NCBI GenBank assembly: GCA_947497065.1
Contig: CANMEQ010000007.1
Coordinates: 124,001-188,000, forward strand
Source: an uncultured Paracoccaceae bacterium
GTDB taxonomy: Bacteria; Pseudomonadota; Alphaproteobacteria; Rhodobacterales; Rhodobacteraceae
Direction of reading: 5' to 3'
DNA length: 64,000 bases
This document shows positions 8,900-17,791 of the stretch, one piece after another. The stretch's first letter is position 1, and each line of letters starts with the position of its first letter. Made by a program: the position numbers and the translations under genes. The notes beneath the pieces are model-generated. The model was not told the DNA's origin, made no database searches, and worked only from the letters and a program-made list of their open reading frames with translations.

Positions 8900-10141
8900 A
8901 TGAAAACTGACTCTCGCCTTATCACGCCCGTCCTTGTTGCAGGTTGTATCATAATTATGGTCAGCTTTGCGGTCCGTGCCTCTTTTGGGGTGTTTCAAAT
9001 TCCAGTAGCCGAAGAATTCGGGTGGGCGCGGGCTGAGTTCTCGCTAGCCATTGCGCTTCAAAACCTCGCGTGGGGTATTGGCCAACCGATTTTTGGCGCT
9101 TTGGCAGAGCGACTATCAGATCGAAAAGCGATCATTTTGGGCGCAATAATTTATGCGGCGGGCCTTGTTCTTACGTCCAACTCTATCTCGCCCATAGGGC
9201 ACCAGACCTATGCGTGGCTTGTCGGATTTGGCATCGCAGGCACAGGTTTTGGCGTTATTCTAGCGGTCGTCGGGCGTGCCGCGTCTGACGAGCACCGATC
9301 AATGGCATTGGCGATTGCCACGGCGGCAGGCTCCGCAGGCCAAGTGTTTGGTGCTCCGCTAGCGGAATTTCTGCTGACCCTCATGCCGTGGCAGTCAGTG
9401 TTTTTGGTGTTTGCCGGGCTTGTTTTGGCGTCCCTCATAACGTTGCCCATGATGAGGGCGCCCAATGCAGCGTCTAAGGCTGAACTGGAAGAATCCATAG
9501 GGCAGGTCATCACCCGTGCGTTCAAAGATCCGTCCTACACGTTGATCTTCCTTGGGTTCTTTTCATGCGGCTATCAGTTGGCATTTATCACAGCGCATTT
9601 CCCCGCCATGATCACCGAGATGTGTGGCCCGATATTGCCTGGCGGTGCGCTGCACAACATCGGTATCACCACCACATCGGCCCTAGGCGCGGTGGCGATC
9701 TCATTGATTGGGCTAGCAAATATTGCGGGCACGCTTTTGGCGGGGTGGGCTGGGAAGCGGTATTCAAAAAAGTATCTTTTGGCTGGGATTTATACGGGGC
9801 GAACCATTGCAGCGGCCCTGTTTATCGCGTTTCAAATCACGCCGACGACCGTGATCCTGTTCTCTGTCGTGATGGGGTCGCTATGGTTGGCAACTGTGCC
9901 CCTGACCAGCGGATTGGTCGCCCATATCTATGGGCTGCGTTACATGGGGACGCTCTACGGTATCGTGTTTTTCTCTCACCAACTGGGGTCGTTTTTGGGG
10001 GTCTGGCTGGGCGGGCGGCTGTACGATGCCTACGGGTCTTACACCGCGGTTTGGTGGGTTGGCGTGGGGATTGGCGCATTTTCGGCAATCGTGCATTTGC
10101 CGATCAAAGAGAACCGCACACAGCCGGCCGTCGCAGCCTAA
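8900..10141 (+). CDS. MFS transporter, oxalate/formate antiporter-like
   Basis: A 413-residue integral membrane protein with about 12 hydrophobic segments and the MFS pattern: RASFGVFQIPVAEEFGW in the first periplasmic loop, GALAERLSDRKAI between helices 2 and 3, and a central cytoplasmic loop near residue 195. The N-terminal pattern resembles the OFA monocarboxylate group; substrate cannot be read from sequence. The ATG at 8900 is chosen because it begins at the first membrane segment; upstream codons overlap zapE antisense and look non-coding. The stop overlaps the convergent hydrolase by four bases. Confidence 0.88.
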   Translation: MKTDSRLITPVLVAGCIIIMVSFAVRASFGVFQIPVAEEFGWARAEFSLAIALQNLAWGIGQPIFGALAERLSDRKAIILGAIIYAAGLVLTSNSISPIGHQTYAWLVGFGIAGTGFGVILAVVGRAASDEHRSMALAIATAAGSAGQVFGAPLAEFLLTLMPWQSVFLVFAGLVLASLITLPMMRAPNAASKAELEESIGQVITRAFKDPSYTLIFLGFFSCGYQLAFITAHFPAMITEMCGPILPGGALHNIGITTTSALGAVAISLIGLANIAGTLLAGWAGKRYSKKYLLAGIYTGRTIAAALFIAFQITPTTVILFSVVMGSLWLATVPLTSGLVAHIYGLRYMGTLYGIVFFSHQLGSFLGVWLGGRLYDAYGSYTAVWWVGVGIGAFSAIVHLPIKENRTQPAVAA

Positions 10142-11061
10142 ACTTCGAGTAAGAAATCTCCTAAAATGCCGATGACGTCTTCGGAATGGGTGTAGGGCAC
10201 GGCATGATCCGCGCCTGAAATCACCTCTTGTCGCGCAGACCTATTCCACTGCGCCAACGTGCCCAAAGATCGTAGCGGAATTGCCTCATCTTTCTCGGCC
10301 CATATCCCGAGAATGGGGATATCAGCGCGCCCAATCATTCGATGCTCGGCCTCTAGTGGCCGCGCCAGCATGTGGCGGCGGCTGGACAATATGGACCGTA
10401 AAAACCCTTTGCTCTCATATTCTGAAAGCTGGAGCTCTGTGATGCCTTTGATATCAAACTGCCGCCCGAGTTGTTTGCGTAGATGGCGACGATCTCTGCG
10501 GGCCTCAACGATATGAAACAACCAATCCCCAAGGAAAGGCACGTTGCAGGACAACTCCGTCAACCTTGAATTCCGGATGACCATTCCCGCCCCAGCAAGA
10601 AGGATCACGCGGCTTACCCGGTCAGGGTTTTTCGCGGCAAACGACGCGACGATGGAACCGCCCATGGAGTAGCCAAGCAAAGACACATCATCCTTAATTT
10701 CCTGATGGTCTAACAAATCCTGCAGCTGCCGGTTAAAGAACGCGGGCGTTTGTGGGCCGTGTGGCGCGTCGGAAAACCCGCGCCCGTACAGATCATAGAC
10801 CAGCACGCGAAACCCCAGCGCGCCAAGCCCACCCGCGATCGCATACCACACCGGACTTGGTGTCCCGAGCCCATGAACACAAACGATGACCGGCCCGCGC
10901 GCAGCTCCCAGCCATTGGTAGTGCGTCACACCTTGGCTGAGCTTGGCAAATCGACCTGGTGCTTGATCGCGAAATACATCAACCCCATGGCGTCGTCGTT
11001 CCACCAACCACGGAAGAGCTGCCAAAACCGCCAAAATTACGATTGGTATAACCCACCCCAT
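10138..11061 (-). CDS. Alpha/beta hydrolase with N-terminal membrane anchor
   Basis: A 307-residue alpha/beta-hydrolase-fold protein. An N-terminal hydrophobic segment (about 3-20) is followed by Arg residues, suggesting a membrane anchor. Visible are the oxyanion HGLG (63-66), the nucleophile elbow GYSMGG (Ser132), an acid in WAEKDEA and the histidine in GADHAVPY near the C-terminus, giving a complete triad. Ester or lactone hydrolysis is likely; substrate unknown. Its ATG overlaps the TGA of the upstream cyclodeaminase-like gene by one base and GGAAGGAG lies upstream, so it is the last gene of the seven-gene operon. Confidence 0.87.
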   Translation of the reverse strand: MGWVIPIVILAVLAALPWLVERRRHGVDVFRDQAPGRFAKLSQGVTHYQWLGAARGPVIVCVHGLGTPSPVWYAIAGGLGALGFRVLVYDLYGRGFSDAPHGPQTPAFFNRQLQDLLDHQEIKDDVSLLGYSMGGSIVASFAAKNPDRVSRVILLAGAGMVIRNSRLTELSCNVPFLGDWLFHIVEARRDRRHLRKQLGRQFDIKGITELQLSEYESKGFLRSILSSRRHMLARPLEAEHRMIGRADIPILGIWAEKDEAIPLRSLGTLAQWNRSARQEVISGADHAVPYTHSEDVIGILGDFLLEV

Positions 11062-11978
11062 CACAGCTGTTTCTCCTTCCAAACGTCCAAGATATAGCGG
11101 CTGATCATGAGGTCCAAATGGGCACCTCCCCCATTTTTGAACAGTGTAATTTCATCAGGCGTGCTGCGTTTAAACGCGTTCAATGTGTAGTAGTCGGCGA
11201 TCACATGTTCTGCATCGATGACACGCTGTGACAGCGGTATTTTCAACTCGCCAATATGGTTCATCGTTGTTTCAAAACTGTCCACAAAGATCGATGACCG
11301 GGTCAAGGCCGCATCATCAACTTCGCGCATGTCAGGGCGGTAGGCGCCGATCAAGTCAACATGTTGCCCCGGCTGCAACCACGCGCCTTGGATGATGGGG
11401 TCAGTGGTCATCGTCGCGGATGTGATGATATCAGCGGCCTGCACGGCAAATTTCAAGTCGAGTGCAACTTGGACGCCCGCACAGGCACGGGCAAAGGCTT
11501 CAGCTGCGTCTGGTGAGCGGTTCCAAACGGTAAACTGGGCGTCAGGAAATGCGGCGGAATATGCCTGCCACAGTGATCGACCAACTGTTCCCGCACCAAC
11601 AATAAGAATATTTCGACTATCAGGGCGCGCCAAGCGGCGGGCAGCCAATAAACTGTCGCCGGCTGTTTTCCATTTCGTCACCAGATGAAAATCTACAATT
11701 GCCTCCAACTGACCATCAACATCTGAAAAGAGGTTCACCGCCCCGTTGACCATCGGCAGATCATGCGACTTATTTTTCGGGAAGATTGTGGCGCATTTCA
11801 CCGCCATGCCCAAACCATCGACCCACGCTGATCGATTCAACAAAGTGTTGGGGCCACCGTACATAAACACGTCTTCGACCTGTGCCTTTGGCAAATCATG
11901 GCCCGCGGCAATGGCATCGGTCAGGGCCAACCAATCCAGCCCGACCTCGCCTTGATCAAACGGGATTGTAACCGTCAT
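11061..11978 (-). CDS. Ornithine cyclodeaminase / mu-crystallin family protein
   Basis: A 305-residue NAD(P)-binding protein of the OCD/mu-crystallin family. Visible are MAVKCATIFPKN (substrate region), the Rossmann ILIVGAGTVGRS, and the DIITSATMTTDPI and HVDLIGAYRPDMRE segments. Members include ornithine cyclodeaminase, pyrroline-2-carboxylate or other ketimine reductases, and alanine dehydrogenase. Sequence alone does not separate them. Start at 11978 overlaps the HAD gene stop in an ATGA. Confidence 0.88.
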   Translation of the reverse strand: MTVTIPFDQGEVGLDWLALTDAIAAGHDLPKAQVEDVFMYGGPNTLLNRSAWVDGLGMAVKCATIFPKNKSHDLPMVNGAVNLFSDVDGQLEAIVDFHLVTKWKTAGDSLLAARRLARPDSRNILIVGAGTVGRSLWQAYSAAFPDAQFTVWNRSPDAAEAFARACAGVQVALDLKFAVQAADIITSATMTTDPIIQGAWLQPGQHVDLIGAYRPDMREVDDAALTRSSIFVDSFETTMNHIGELKIPLSQRVIDAEHVIADYYTLNAFKRSTPDEITLFKNGGGAHLDLMISRYILDVWKEKQL

Positions 11979-12595
11979 TGTGCAACCTCGGGCGTGAGCA
12001 GACCATCGGCCACCAATCGGTCCGCCCAGCCTTGGGGATCGGTGAACAAATGCGTTTGCCACCCGCGTGCAGCGGCCGCATCTAGGTTGTCTTGGCGGTC
12101 GTCTGCGAACAACAATGTGTTTGGTGGAACACCGCAATCTGCCTCGACTTGAGCATAAATTTCGGCATCGGGTTTGATGACCCCCATGTGGCCAGAGATG
12201 TAGCGCCTGTCGAATTCTTCGAGAAACGGATATTCTCGCACGCCGATTTCGAAGGTTTGGATGCCAAAATTTGACAGAGCAAATACTGGACATTCCGCGC
12301 GCCGCAAGGCGCGCAGCAAGCGCACGGAGTGATCGATTGCGGGACTGGCCATTTCGATCCACCGGTCATGCCACATCATGATTTCATCTGCCCAATCCGG
12401 ATAGGCCGCGGCGGTTTCGGTGATCACATCATGAAAGGTCTCGCCGCGATCCACGCGGTCATTCATGCCGTGCAGGTCGATGGTGCTGAAAAACGCGCGG
12501 CGACGGTCGGCACCGATCGCGTGATCATAGAACCGTTCCGGTTGCCATTCGATCAAGACGTTCCCGATATCAAAAACAACTGCTTGAACCGCCAT
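11975..12595 (-). CDS. HAD-superfamily phosphatase (YihX-like)
   Basis: A 206-residue HAD subfamily IA hydrolase. Motif I is FDIGNVLIEW (nucleophile Asp9; Asn instead of the second Asp, as in YihX-type sugar-phosphate phosphatases), motif II is the Ser in ALSNFG, motif III the Lys in GVIKPD, and motif IV the acids of LFADDRQDN. Likely acts on a small phosphorylated metabolite. It lies 51 bases after the DUF188 gene and overlaps the next gene by four bases. Confidence 0.9.
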   Translation of the reverse strand: MAVQAVVFDIGNVLIEWQPERFYDHAIGADRRRAFFSTIDLHGMNDRVDRGETFHDVITETAAAYPDWADEIMMWHDRWIEMASPAIDHSVRLLRALRRAECPVFALSNFGIQTFEIGVREYPFLEEFDRRYISGHMGVIKPDAEIYAQVEADCGVPPNTLLFADDRQDNLDAAAARGWQTHLFTDPQGWADRLVADGLLTPEVAQ

Positions 12596-12646
12596 GTCAT
12601 GCTCCTTTTCGAAATCAAGTTAGCAGGATTGGACTGTCTGCCTAGT

Positions 12647-13093
12647 CTATCCGCGCGCTGCGGCGCGTAATTCTCGTTCCAACGCATCTAAGAACCGCGA
12701 TCTGTCTGCTTTGGAAAATGCGCGCCCACCGCCAGCGCGAAACGGGTCTGCGGCACGGATATCTGCCATCAAGTCACGGGTGGCGAGGATGTTTCCGATA
12801 TTCGCCTGCGTAAGCGCTTCGCCGTTGTGTTTCAAAACCCGTGCGCCCCCCTCAACGCAGCGCGCAGCCAGTGGGATATCGCCCGTGATCACCACATCGC
12901 CCGCTGTTGCGCGGTCTGCGATCCACATATCCGCAACGTCAGGGCCATCTGGCACGATCACGGTTTCGACCAATGGGTTGGCCGAGGGGCGCAAACCACC
13001 GTTTGAGACGATGAACATTTTCACTTTGTGGCGGGTACCCACCTTTTCGACCTCGGCCTTCACGGGGCAAGCATCTGCATCGACATAGATCAT
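12647..13093 (-). CDS. YaiI/YqxD family (DUF188) protein
   Basis: A 148-residue protein of the DUF188 family, recognised by the N-terminal [10 protein letters not shown], the VSNGG segment, [11 protein letters not shown] and GDIPLAARC. The Asp-rich motifs resemble PIN-type nuclease folds, but function is unestablished. The ATG at 13093 forms an ATGA overlap with the S-formylglutathione hydrolase stop and gives the usual N-terminus; a GTG six bases earlier is possible. Confidence 0.92.
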   Translation of the reverse strand: MIYVDADACPVKAEVEKVGTRHKVKMFIVSNGGLRPSANPLVETVIVPDGPDVADMWIADRATAGDVVITGDIPLAARCVEGGARVLKHNGEALTQANIGNILATRDLMADIRAADPFRAGGGRAFSKADRSRFLDALERELRAAARG

Positions 13094-13917
13094 CGCCACA
13101 AAGCCTCGGCATGGAAATTGATGTGGTCTTCGATGAAGGTCGAGATGAAGAAATAGCTGTGATCATACCCTTTTTGCAGACGGATCTGGCCGTCTTGTTT
13201 GGCGGCGGTCATGGCTTCTGCAAAACTTTCCGTGCCCAGCAGGTCCCAAAATTGATCATCGGTGCCCGTGTCGACCAGCATTGGCCCATCAAAGCCACCC
13301 CCCTTCATCAGGAGGGTTGCGTCATGAGGGCCCCAGTTTGCCTCATCGCCCCAATAGGCTGTGAATTGCTTGCGGCCCCAGTCACTGGCCGTGGGGTTGC
13401 AGATTGGGGCAAAGGCCGACACGGAACGGAAGCGCCCGGGCAAAGCCATCGCGAGGGTAAGTGCGCCATGCCCACCCATAGAATGACCGGAAATCGACTG
13501 ACGCTCCATATCGAGAGGGAACGTTTCCCCCAAGAGAGCGGGCAATTCTTCGGCGATATAGGTCCACATTTTAAAGTGTTCCGACCAAGGGACTTCGGTC
13601 GCGTCGATGTAGAACCCGGCCCCTTGGCCCAAATCGTAGGCCTCATCATTTGGAACGTCCTCGCCCCGTGGGGAGGTGTCGGGAAAACAAATGGCGATGC
13701 CTTGTTCAGCGGCCCACAATTGCGCGCCAGCCTTGGTCATCGCGTTCTCATGGGTGCAGGTCAAACCAGACAGAAACCAGAGCACTGGGACGGGGCCATC
13801 CTGCGCCTCGGCTGGAAAAAACAAGGCAAAGGTCATGTCTGTGTTGGTCGCAGATGACGCGTGTTTGTAGACGCCTTGCGTGCCGCCGAAACATCGGTTT
13901 TCGGAAATGACCTCCAT
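13090..13917 (-). CDS. fghA: S-formylglutathione hydrolase
   Basis: A 275-residue esterase-D family enzyme that hydrolyses S-formylglutathione to formate and glutathione, second step of glutathione-dependent formaldehyde oxidation. The nucleophile is Ser146 in [10 protein letters not shown]; Asp (TGTDDQF) and His (YDHSYFF) complete the triad, and [11 protein letters not shown] is typical. The ATG overlaps the upstream flavoprotein stop by one base. The partner dehydrogenase (16584-17696) lies on the same strand but in a separate unit, with a TetR gene on the other strand between them. Confidence 0.95.
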   Translation of the reverse strand: MEVISENRCFGGTQGVYKHASSATNTDMTFALFFPAEAQDGPVPVLWFLSGLTCTHENAMTKAGAQLWAAEQGIAICFPDTSPRGEDVPNDEAYDLGQGAGFYIDATEVPWSEHFKMWTYIAEELPALLGETFPLDMERQSISGHSMGGHGALTLAMALPGRFRSVSAFAPICNPTASDWGRKQFTAYWGDEANWGPHDATLLMKGGGFDGPMLVDTGTDDQFWDLLGTESFAEAMTAAKQDGQIRLQKGYDHSYFFISTFIEDHINFHAEALWR

Positions 13918-14615
13918 CAGGCGTCTCCTTCATAGGTTGTCAGGATTTCATCCAACGGTTTCTTCTTTTTGGCGATGGCAGGCACGGTTGCGCTCTCTGC
14001 GGGATGGCCGACAGCCAAAATCATAATCGGCTTTTCATTCTCGGGCCGGTCACAAAGTTCGTTCAGAAACTTCATTGGGTTGGGTGTGTGCGTCAAACAA
14101 GACAGGCCCGCCGTATGCAACGCCGTGATCAGCATGCCCGTTGCGATGCCGACACTTTCAGGCACGTAGTAATGTTTCACGCGCTCGCCGTCTCTCATCC
14201 CCCACCGTTGCGCGAAGATAACGATCAGCCAAGGAGCCACATCAAGATGCGGCTTAGAGGCATCTGTGCCGATAGGCTCCAACGCTTTCAGCCATGCGTC
14301 ACCACCGCCCCCGCCGTAGAACTTTTGCTCTTCGTCTTCTGCCGCGGCGCGAATGCGCGCCTTCATGTCCGGGTCACTGATTGCAACGAAGTGCCAAGGC
14401 TGCTGGTTTGCCCCACTTGGTGCAGTGCCGGCGGCACGGACACAGGCTTCGATCACTGATTTGGGAACGGGACGGTCAATGTAATCACGAATGGAATGGC
14501 GGGTTTTGACGTGTTCGTAGAACCGATCCGCCTCTGCTTGCATTTGCGTATCATCGTAATCCGCACGGTCGGGAAGCGGCATAGCCTGATAGGTTGGTGG
14601 TGTTTGGTCTGTCAT
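13917..14615 (-). CDS. Nitroreductase-fold flavoprotein of the iodotyrosine deiodinase type
   Basis: A 232-residue FMN flavoprotein. The nitroreductase core shows KTRHSIRDY near 37-45 and APSGANQQPWHF at 65-76 (FMN binding). Unlike most nitroreductases it has the active-site lid of iodotyrosine deiodinase: Glu96, Tyr100 and Lys121, with spacings of 4 and 21 as in the vertebrate enzyme (Glu157/Tyr161/Lys182 in human). Reductive dehalogenation of halogenated phenols is therefore a plausible activity; physiological substrate unknown. The ATG at 14615 lies 7 bases after the permease gene. Confidence 0.88.
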   Translation of the reverse strand: MTDQTPPTYQAMPLPDRADYDDTQMQAEADRFYEHVKTRHSIRDYIDRPVPKSVIEACVRAAGTAPSGANQQPWHFVAISDPDMKARIRAAAEDEEQKFYGGGGGDAWLKALEPIGTDASKPHLDVAPWLIVIFAQRWGMRDGERVKHYYVPESVGIATGMLITALHTAGLSCLTHTPNPMKFLNELCDRPENEKPIMILAVGHPAESATVPAIAKKKKPLDEILTTYEGDA

Positions 14616-14622
14616 TGGGTTC

Positions 14623-15549
14623 CTAGCGCGTGACGGCGGCAATTATTGCTGAGAGCGTGAAAACACTGACAGCGGTCGAAATCAGAATAGAGGCAGACAC
14701 CCGTGCGGGTGCCACATTGTAATGTTGGGCCAGGATGAAGACATTCCCCGCCACGGGCAAGGCCGCAGCGGTGATCATCACGCCAGCAGCATAAGGATCG
14801 ACCGGAAAGATGACCAGCGCTGCAACCGCAACTGCCGCAGGGTGCAAAACAAGTTTGGCAAACGACAACCACCCTGCAACGGCAACACGTTCGGCAGATT
14901 TGGTCGCAAGGGACGCGCCGATTGCAAACAAGGCGCCCGGTGTCGCCGCGGCACCCAAAATTGCGAAAAACTGATCGGCAGGCTGTGGAATGGGAACCGA
15001 CGCGGCAGCCACCAGAAGACCCAATGAAATTGAAACGATCATGGGGTTTTTAAGAAGACCAAGACCGACAGTCTTAAGAATTGCGAAGCTCATCCGACCA
15101 TCGCGCGCACCGGTGATCAAGATCACGATCAGTGAGGCGAAGACGATGAGATCTACGGCAAGGACCAACATGACTGGCCCGATCGCCGCCTCGCCCAGCA
15201 AAATGACAAGCATTGGCACGCCAAGATAGCCCACGTTCCCCACGACGGCACATTGCGCCTCGACAGCCGCCTCTTCGATCCCGCGCTTTCGCGCCAATGC
15301 CACCACTGTTGCCAATAGATACACAACCAGTGAGCCGCAGGTATAGGCCAATACAAACTGCAAATCGAACACGTCACCCAGCGAAAGGTTGGCCGCAAAC
15401 CTGAACAACATTGCTGAAAGTGCGAAGTAGAATACAAATTTTGAAAGGCTCGCTGTCGCGTCAGGCGTAAAGAAACCTGTTCGCCCAGCGCCAAATCCCA
15501 CTGCGATAAGGGCAAAAAACGGAAGCGTTTGGGCGAAAATATCTAACAT
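14623..15549 (-). CDS. AEC (auxin efflux carrier) family transporter
   Basis: A 308-residue membrane protein with about ten hydrophobic segments in two halves, recognised by the N-terminal LPFFALIAVGFGAGRTGFF and the second-half KLVLHPAAVAVAALVIF with ALPVAGNVFILAQHY. AEC carriers move small organic or amino acids, often by antiport. It is the first gene of the seven-gene minus-strand operon ending at 10138. Confidence 0.9.
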   Translation of the reverse strand: MLDIFAQTLPFFALIAVGFGAGRTGFFTPDATASLSKFVFYFALSAMLFRFAANLSLGDVFDLQFVLAYTCGSLVVYLLATVVALARKRGIEEAAVEAQCAVVGNVGYLGVPMLVILLGEAAIGPVMLVLAVDLIVFASLIVILITGARDGRMSFAILKTVGLGLLKNPMIVSISLGLLVAAASVPIPQPADQFFAILGAAATPGALFAIGASLATKSAERVAVAGWLSFAKLVLHPAAVAVAALVIFPVDPYAAGVMITAAALPVAGNVFILAQHYNVAPARVSASILISTAVSVFTLSAIIAAVTR

Positions 15550-15611
15550 GAGAAACGATTAGCATCCAATTTTGCGCGTGCAAATTGAATGCTACAGGTC
15601 ACCCGCAGAAT

Positions 15612-15633
15612 AAGTGAACCAATCAGTTCACTT
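15612..15633. promoter_or_regulatory. Candidate TetR operator 1 (AAGTGAAC-N6-GTTCACTT)
   Basis: Perfect 8-bp inverted repeat with a six-base spacer, between the AEC permease gene and the small exported-peptide gene. Its centre is 32 bases (about three helical turns) from the centre of the next dyad, which has the same AAC-N6-GTT core. The spacing and core suit a TetR-family dimer; the tetR gene is just downstream. Confidence 0.6.
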
Positions 15634-15644
15634 TTCTATTGCGA

Positions 15645-15662
15645 ACTAAACCGTTTGGTTTA
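15645..15662. promoter_or_regulatory. Candidate TetR operator 2 (ACTAAAC-N6-GTTTA)
   Basis: CTAAAC-N6-GTTTAG (arms 15646-15651 and 15658-15663), about 40 bases before the small ORF start. It matches the dyad in front of tetR at 15901-15918 in all twelve positions of ACTAAAC and GTTTA, with a different spacer. Confidence 0.6.
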
Positions 15663-15702
15663 GAAGGGCGGTAAGAATCAGACATCCACGAGAGGATTCG
15701 AC

Positions 15703-15879
15703 ATGAAACCCACCATTTTCACACTTGTTGCGTGCCTAATGTCGGCGTCGACTGTGTTGATGAGCGGAGTGGCACTCAGCTTGCCCTATCTAGACCACCC
15801 GAAACCTGAAACCGTCATTGTTGGTGAAGGCTGCCGCTTGAGTGATGCTTTCGCAGGGCTTTGCCAAGCAGACCCATGA
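15703..15879 (+). CDS. Small exported or membrane peptide (58 aa)
   Basis: ATG at 15703 to TGA at 15877 encodes 58 residues: a Lys-led hydrophobic segment of about 25 residues (signal or membrane anchor), then a short polar tail with two cysteines ten residues apart. GAGAGG lies six bases before the ATG. Two TetR-like dyads sit just upstream and the tetR gene follows 65 bases later on the same strand. No family recognised; the gene call rests on ribosome site, signal-like N-terminus and promoter context. Confidence 0.55.
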   Translation: MKPTIFTLVACLMSASTVLMSGVALSLPYLDHPKPETVIVGEGCRLSDAFAGLCQADP

Positions 15880-15890
15880 GGGGCCTCCTT

Positions 15891-15935
15891 CCTTGCCTGC
15901 ACTAAACAGGTCAGTTTATATATGTGCAGGCAAGG
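15891..15935 (+). promoter_or_regulatory. Inverted repeat covering the tetR ribosome binding site
   Basis: A perfect 12-bp inverted repeat (15891-15902 with 15924-15935; an extra A-T pair outside) with a 21-base AT-rich spacer. The right arm runs into the AAGGAG ribosome site of tetR (start 15944), so if transcribed the hairpin would hide that site. The spacer holds the third ACTAAAC-N6-GTTTA dyad and a TATATAT stretch. Confidence 0.6.
15901..15918. promoter_or_regulatory. Candidate TetR operator 3 (ACTAAAC-N6-GTTTA)
   Basis: Same dyad as at 15645-15662, here within the loop of the larger inverted repeat and 26 bases before the tetR start. Its position suggests autoregulation. Confidence 0.55.
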
Positions 15936-15943
15936 AGACCGGA

Positions 15944-16561
15944 ATGGCAGATGGACAACCAACCGTAAAACGCGGACGTAAATTTGACCAAGTGCTTCAG
16001 GGCGCGCGGGAAACATTCATGTCTGACGGTTTTGAAGGTGCGAGTGTTGATGACATTGCGCGTGCGGCCGGGGTGTCAAAGGCGACGTTGTATTCCTATT
16101 TCCCCGACAAACGCCTGTTGTTTATGGAAGTGGCCAAATCCGAATGCGTCCGCCAAGCGGAAACCGCGATCGAGACTATCAATTCCGATGCCCCCGTCTC
16201 TACCATTCTGTACGAATCCGCATGGCAGATGGTTGAGTTTGTTACGTCTGATTTCGGTCAGCGCGTATTTCGGCTATGCGTCGCAGAAAGTGACCGTTTT
16301 CCGGAACTAGGGCGTGAATTTTATCATAGCGGCCCAGCGCTGGTGCACGAAAAACTGATCACATTTATGGCTTGCGCGGTCGAACGCGGCGAACTGGCCA
16401 TCGACGATCTTCCGCTTGCTGCGGATCAATTCAGTGAACTATGCAAAGCTGACCTTTTTCCAAGGTTGGTGTTCAACATGGACACCTCTTTTGACGATGC
16501 TCAAAAGAAACGAATAGTCGAAGGTGCTGTAAAAACATTTCTTGCGGCCTACGCGCCATAA
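15944..16561 (+). CDS. TetR/AcrR family transcriptional regulator
   Basis: A 205-residue regulator: N-terminal helix-turn-helix (about 12-58) with ARETFMSDGFEGASVDDIARAAGVS-type pattern and KATLYSYFPDK as the recognition/capping segment, then an all-helical ligand and dimer domain. The C-terminal half has the pattern of the AcrR-like TetR_C_7 group often linked to efflux control. The ATG at 15944 has AAGGAG nine bases upstream. Three dyads of the form AAC-N6-GTT lie upstream, pointing to control of itself and of the 58-residue peptide. Confidence 0.9.
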   Translation: MADGQPTVKRGRKFDQVLQGARETFMSDGFEGASVDDIARAAGVSKATLYSYFPDKRLLFMEVAKSECVRQAETAIETINSDAPVSTILYESAWQMVEFVTSDFGQRVFRLCVAESDRFPELGREFYHSGPALVHEKLITFMACAVERGELAIDDLPLAADQFSELCKADLFPRLVFNMDTSFDDAQKKRIVEGAVKTFLAAYAP

Positions 16562-16583
16562 CCAGCCGCGCAGGCCTACAAAT

Positions 16584-17696
16584 TTAATACAAAACCACCG
16601 AACGAATGCTCTCGCCTGCATGCATCAGGTCGAACCCTTTGTTGATGTCGTTCAGTCCCATGGTGTGGGTGATCATCGGATCAATCTCGATTTTGCCTTC
16701 CATGTACCAATCCACGATCTGCGGCACGTCTGTGCGCCCGCGCGCGCCGCCGAAGGCCGTACCGCGCCAACTGCGACCCGTTACCAATTGGAACGGGCGC
16801 GTCGAAATTTCAGCGCCCGCCGGAGCAACACCGATAATGATGCTTTCACCCCACCCTTTGTGTGCGGATTCCAATGCGGTTCGCATAACGTCGACATTGC
16901 CGGTCGCGTCAAATGTATAGTCCGCGCCGCCTTTCGTTAGCGCCACGAGGTATGCAACCAAATCACCGTCCACCTCGGCCGGGTTCACAAAATCGGTCAT
17001 CCCAAACCGTGTCGCCATTTCAACCTTGGAGGGGTTCAAATCGACGCCAACAATTTGATCAGCACCGGCCAGCCGCAATCCTTGGATCACGTTTAACCCG
17101 ATGCCCCCCAAACCGAACACAATTGCACGGCATCCGATCTCGGCCTTAGCCGTGTTGATCACCGCCCCAATACCCGTCGTGACGCCACATCCAATGTAGC
17201 AAATCTTATCAAACGGCGCGTCTTCGCGGACTTTTGCCAAGGCAATTTCAGGCAATACCGTATGGTTCGCAAAGGTCGAGCAGCCCATGTAGTGCAAAAT
17301 AGGATCGCCATCCAATGTGCTGAACCGCGACGTACCGTCTGGCATCAAACCTTGACCTTGGGTCGATCTGATAGATTGGCACAGGTTCGTTTTTGGGTTC
17401 AGGCAATATTCACACTCACGACACTCAGGCGTGTACAATGGGATAACATGATCGCCTTTTTTCAAGCTGGTCACGCCAGGCCCCACGTCAACAACAACGC
17501 CTGCGCCCTCATGACCAAGGATCGCTGGAAAAAGCCCCTCTGGATCCGCGCCTGACAGGGTGAATTCATCAGTGTGACAAATCCCAGTTGCCTTAACTTC
17601 GACCAAAACCTCGCCATGGCGTGGGCCATCAAGGTTCACGTCCATAATTTCCAACGGTTTGCCCGCGGCGGTCGCAACAGCAGCACGTGTACGCAT
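16584..17696 (-). CDS. S-(hydroxymethyl)glutathione dehydrogenase / class III alcohol dehydrogenase
   Basis: A 370-residue zinc medium-chain dehydrogenase that oxidises S-hydroxymethylglutathione to S-formylglutathione. Catalytic zinc ligands Cys40, His62-Glu63, structural zinc Cys92/95/98/106, and the NAD-binding [12 protein letters not shown] segment are visible; length and the [12 protein letters not shown] motif fit class III. The ATG at 17696 has AGGAGAG upstream. It provides the substrate for FghA, encoded about 2.7 kb downstream. It is convergent with tetR (22-base gap). Symbols adhC, frmA, flhA or adhI are all in use for this gene. Confidence 0.95.
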   Translation of the reverse strand: MRTRAAVATAAGKPLEIMDVNLDGPRHGEVLVEVKATGICHTDEFTLSGADPEGLFPAILGHEGAGVVVDVGPGVTSLKKGDHVIPLYTPECRECEYCLNPKTNLCQSIRSTQGQGLMPDGTSRFSTLDGDPILHYMGCSTFANHTVLPEIALAKVREDAPFDKICYIGCGVTTGIGAVINTAKAEIGCRAIVFGLGGIGLNVIQGLRLAGADQIVGVDLNPSKVEMATRFGMTDFVNPAEVDGDLVAYLVALTKGGADYTFDATGNVDVMRTALESAHKGWGESIIIGVAPAGAEISTRPFQLVTGRSWRGTAFGGARGRTDVPQIVDWYMEGKIEIDPMITHTMGLNDINKGFDLMHAGESIRSVVLY

Positions 17697-17791
17697 GTGA
17701 TCTCTCCTTTGTATTCCGGTAAGCCTGTGGGAAATGGACAGAACGCGCAATCCCCGTTGCACCACTTTTCGATCCCGTGAATACTCTGTTC

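Noticed and set aside
11061-12362. 433-codon form of the cyclodeaminase-like gene
   Set aside because: The extension overlaps the HAD gene antiparallel frame and is Arg/Ser-rich; the ATGA-linked start at 11978 is natural.
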